Shown in pieces: positions 6,062 through 8,290 of a stretch of DNA of 8,290 nt. The stretch is from Spirochaetota bacterium (GTDB taxonomy: Bacteria > Spirochaetota > JAGLSM01 > JAKPMW01): NCBI GenBank assembly GCA_029548715.1, contig JAKPMW010000339.1, positions 1 through 8,290 on the forward strand, written 5' to 3'. Position 1 is the stretch's first letter. Each line of letters starts with the position of its first letter. Both the position numbers and the translations under genes were made by a program. The notes under the pieces were generated by a model. It did not search any database. It had not been told where the DNA came from and saw nothing but the letters and a program-made list of their open reading frames with translations.

Positions 6062-6129
6062 TCAAATTGCAGCCGCACATCTGGCCTTGTGCCGACGTGT
6101 TGCGGCAGGGAAGCAGTGCCCATCCGGTG

Positions 6130-7647
6130 TCAACTGACTGTTCGATGATCGGATCCGGGCTGCGCAAAAAGGCCGCTTGAAATGACAGCCTGCATCAGCA
6201 GGATCCATGAATCGAGGGCGTGCCTGGCTTCGGCCTGGTTAATATACCGGACATGACCATGCTCGGCCAGGTTTCTGCGGGCATAGAGGCTGATGAGAAG
6301 CCCGTCTATTCCCGCAAAGGCAGCGAGGGCCAGTTCTTCAGGAGCAAGAATATCCGTATAGGCACGCAGGGGGTCAGTCTGCAACCGGCTTTTGGCGAGG
6401 AGCAAGCGGACATGCTCCACGACGCGTTTATTAAATGAGATAATCAGAGCCCATGTATCCATCCGGTCAGAAAGTACCTGCTTCCATGAATCACTGATAT
6501 CCAGGCTGTTGATCCGATGAATCAGTGCCGGCAGAAGGCGCTCGATATCCCGGGTTATGGTGACGAGGACGCTGTCATGCTGCTGACTATGCAAGGCCAG
6601 TACCGAGTGATTGAGGACGTTGAGCGTTGTCTGCCTGAAGGCGTGATTGAGTCCTGCCCCTTCAATCTCCCGACGGGCGGTGTCATAACCGGTCTCCTGA
6701 AAGACACGGCCCTGTGCCTTTTTTCTCAGGATGTATATCAGAAACAGTGACAGGACAGCAAAAAATCCTGCAGGCAGCAGATACATCACGGGCACTGTGT
6801 CGGCAGGTTGCGGTGTCTCGAAGGCCGTGAGGTACTTGCGATAATCCTGCTCAAGCGGGAACACGTAAAACCGGCGAATAAACACAGGATCAGCCCGGTA
6901 TTCTTCGAGGAAAAAATCCTTGATGACTCTGGCGAGCTCGGCCTGAAGTGGGCGCGGTATCGAATCGCGCACAATGACAAGGGCGCTTGGAACACGGGGG
7001 GTACGTACAAGTATCGACAGTCCCTGACCGACATGGTCGGCGAATGCCCCACAAAAACCGATGCTTCCCGGGTGGGATGCCACAGCCGCCGGCACATCAG
7101 CGTGCTTCTTGACAAAGGTGGTTGGCCCGATTCTCAAGCCGGCACGTTCGAATAATGCCTGCTGGAGTTGCCAGCCGGTTGCTGATGACGGGCTGACTGC
7201 GTATACCGGTCTGCCGGAAGCCTCCTTGAGTGTGTGCAGGGCCGGGTCGGCGGTTACAATCAGCCCTTCGCTGTAAAACATCTGGCTATTGTCACCATGG
7301 TAGCAGGCGTGCAAAATCACGGTCCACTCACCGGTAATGAGGGCCTCGCGATAGACACCATACCCGGCATCAATCAGGTCAAGTTCGTCGTTGCGGACAT
7401 TCAGGTGCTTGCTGTCATATCCGCTGATATTTTGTACCCTGAAGCCGGCATATCCCCGAAGATTGGTGATTTCACGGGCCAGCCGGCTTTCCATTCGCTT
7501 GCAGATCGGATCAGGAATCGTCAAACCGAGAGTGATCTGGCGTGCCGGTTTCTGTGCGGAGCGAAGCATGTCCGGCAGTGAGAGTGTGAGGAACAGGATC
7601 AGTGCGGACTGGAGCACGACGGTACCGCATTGAGAGCGGCGCATCAT
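6130..7647 (-). CDS. Membrane receptor: periplasmic PhnD-like domain plus helical cytoplasmic domain with HEPN-like motif
   Basis: This is a 505-residue protein if started at ATG 7647, which overlaps the cutA stop as ATGA; the in-frame ATG at 7785 lies inside cutA and is rejected. A signal anchor or signal peptide occupies residues 8-25. Residues about 37-275 resemble PhnD-type substrate-binding proteins (phosphate/phosphonate ABC family): ITLGLTIPD opening, ELDLIDAGYGVY (88-99), GRPVYAVSPSSATGW (145-159) and a SHPGSIGFCGAFADHV segment (191-206). A transmembrane helix spans about 285-306, followed by RKK. The roughly 195-residue cytoplasmic tail is mostly helical and has no kinase, GGDEF or HAMP signature that I can see. 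Near its end, ARRNLAEHGH (456-465) contains R458-N459-x3-H463, the pattern of HEPN domains. No permease or ATPase gene is adjacent, so a sensor role is likelier than transport. No strong ribosome binding site is present; translation is probably coupled to cutA. Confidence 0.78.
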   Translation of the reverse strand: MMRRSQCGTVVLQSALILFLTLSLPDMLRSAQKPARQITLGLTIPDPICKRMESRLAREITNLRGYAGFRVQNISGYDSKHLNVRNDELDLIDAGYGVYREALITGEWTVILHACYHGDNSQMFYSEGLIVTADPALHTLKEASGRPVYAVSPSSATGWQLQQALFERAGLRIGPTTFVKKHADVPAAVASHPGSIGFCGAFADHVGQGLSILVRTPRVPSALVIVRDSIPRPLQAELARVIKDFFLEEYRADPVFIRRFYVFPLEQDYRKYLTAFETPQPADTVPVMYLLPAGFFAVLSLFLIYILRKKAQGRVFQETGYDTARREIEGAGLNHAFRQTTLNVLNHSVLALHSQQHDSVLVTITRDIERLLPALIHRINSLDISDSWKQVLSDRMDTWALIISFNKRVVEHVRLLLAKSRLQTDPLRAYTDILAPEELALAAFAGIDGLLISLYARRNLAEHGHVRYINQAEARHALDSWILLMQAVISSGLFAQPGSDHRTVS

Positions 7648-7976
7648 TGCAGTGGCTCTCGTGTTGAAGCAGCAATCCAGGCGAGGTATTCCGGACTGCC
7701 ATCGACGATCGGCAGACAAATGATGCAGGGAACCTCGTATGAATGGAGCTCGCGTACCCGGGCAGTCAGGGCACTGGCATGACATGCACGGGTTTTTACG
7801 ACAAGGACAGCTTCACGCGCAGTCTCAATACCCCCCTGCCAGCGGTATATGGACTCCATGTTGTCAAGGATATTGACGCAGGCGGCAAGTCCTTCTTCGA
7901 CCAGGATGTGTCCGATCGAGAAAGCCTGCGTACGATCCTGACAGGTGATCCATGCACAGATAGCCAGTGTTTCCAT
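7644..7976 (-). CDS. cutA: CutA-family protein (divalent cation tolerance, PII-like fold)
   Basis: This 110-residue cytoplasmic protein is the normal size for CutA1, which forms very stable trimers of ferredoxin-like subunits. Family segments are present in order: AACVNI (31-36), SIYRWQGGIE (42-51), EAVLVVKT (55-62), and a C-terminal block SYEVPCIICLPI (79-90) with SPEYLAWI (94-101). CutA was linked to copper tolerance in E. coli, but its true role is unclear and a signalling function has been proposed from its likeness to PII proteins. A GAGGG (7989-7985) lies 8 bases before the ATG. The TGA stop overlaps the ATG of the PhnD-like receptor gene (7647-7644), so the two are almost certainly co-translated. 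The LysA-like gene ends 65 bases upstream on the same strand. Confidence 0.94.
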   Translation of the reverse strand: METLAICAWITCQDRTQAFSIGHILVEEGLAACVNILDNMESIYRWQGGIETAREAVLVVKTRACHASALTARVRELHSYEVPCIICLPIVDGSPEYLAWIAASTREPLQ

Positions 7977-8041
7977 TCCTGATACCCTCGTCTCATAATA
8001 TACAGTTGCTGGAGAGACAGGTGATGTCCGGCAATATCGTG

Positions 8042-8290
8042 TCAGAGAAGGAGGCGCTCATAATGCCGGCCACGCATGCAGTGATTTGAGCTCATCGCTG
8101 CGGCATATCCTCCCGCATTGAGAAGCACAAGGAGCTCGCCTTCCCGGATGACGGGTAGGGGAAAGCCCTTGCACCAGACATCAAGCGCTTCGTTGATGTT
8201 TCCTGCAATGGTTGTGGGCACAAGTGCATCCTGCGCAAATACCTCGTCCTTTGGTCCTGCGAGTACAGCCGGGACAGGTTCGCAGGGCAT
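8042..8290 (-). CDS. C-terminal part of a LysA-like fold-type III PLP decarboxylase
   Basis: Only the last 82 residues are in the window, and the gene continues to the right. An ATG happens to sit at the window edge but is unlikely to be the true start. The end carries the fold-type III signature: GELLVLLNAGGYAAAMSSNH with Tyr62 of this fragment in the place of the Tyr that contacts the PLP phosphate, then CMRG and a short basic tail. Together with AGP near residue 11 this matches diaminopimelate/ornithine-type decarboxylases. The usual GPxC-x3-D segment, which supplies a catalytic Cys across the dimer, reads AGPKDEVFAQD here, so that Cys is missing or displaced. It could be diaminopimelate decarboxylase or a related amino-acid decarboxylase of unknown substrate. 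cutA follows 65 bases downstream, so they may form an operon. Confidence 0.72.
   Translation of the reverse strand: MPCEPVPAVLAGPKDEVFAQDALVPTTIAGNINEALDVWCKGFPLPVIREGELLVLLNAGGYAAAMSSNHCMRGRHYERLLL

Noticed and set aside
6130..7647. PhnD-like protein as the binding component of a phosphonate ABC transporter
   Set aside because: It has a transmembrane helix and a large cytoplasmic domain after the binding domain, and no permease or ATPase gene is adjacent.
7648..7785. Upstream ATG extending the receptor by 46 residues
   Set aside because: The extension lies wholly within cutA, reads as Cys/Arg-rich sequence and would bury the signal anchor; the ATGA overlap start is more natural.

Overview
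The window is about 8.3 kb of ordinary-looking bacterial chromosome with dense coding, strong GGAGG-type ribosome binding sites and no sign of tRNA, rRNA, insertion sequences or CRISPR. Three small proteins carry type II (lipoprotein) signal peptides, and one carries a Sec signal. That points to a cell with a periplasm or an elaborate envelope. The looser lipoboxes (TIAC, IHAC) and the septoil-knot repeat protein would suit a spirochaete, but I hold that taxonomic guess at low confidence.

Left part, 1-1313: a lipoprotein gene runs leftward off the window edge (320 to 1, minus). It is divergent from a plus-strand pair. The first of the pair is a small secreted repeat protein that looks like the DUF6150 / 7(1) septoil knot family (470-814). 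The second is a small lipoprotein (909-1256) closed by a good intrinsic terminator. The 149-bp divergent intergenic region holds a plausible promoter and a repeated GTATACTAC motif.

Centre, 1314-5393: after a non-coding gap comes a monocistronic alpha-phosphoglucomutase of the PGM1 type (1574-3247) with its own strong terminator. Next is a minus-strand PLP-dependent D-serine dehydratase-like (DSD1/amino-acid deaminase) gene (3475-4800). It is transcribed divergently, across only 44 bp, from a YkgJ-like cysteine-cluster protein (4845-5393).

Right part, 5528-8290, all minus strand: a fold-type III PLP decarboxylase (LysA-like, only its C-terminus in the window) is followed by cutA. cutA overlaps by ATGA a membrane protein with a periplasmic PhnD-like substrate-binding domain, a transmembrane helix and a helical cytoplasmic domain of about 195 residues. 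Further downstream a separate small lipoprotein has its own near-consensus promoter.

The most interesting items are the probable septoil-knot protein and the PhnD-like receptor. The receptor's cytoplasmic domain ends in an R-N-x3-H motif like that of HEPN ribonuclease domains. If that reading is correct, this would be a membrane sensor with an RNA-directed output. No larger multi-gene defence or mobile system is evident.
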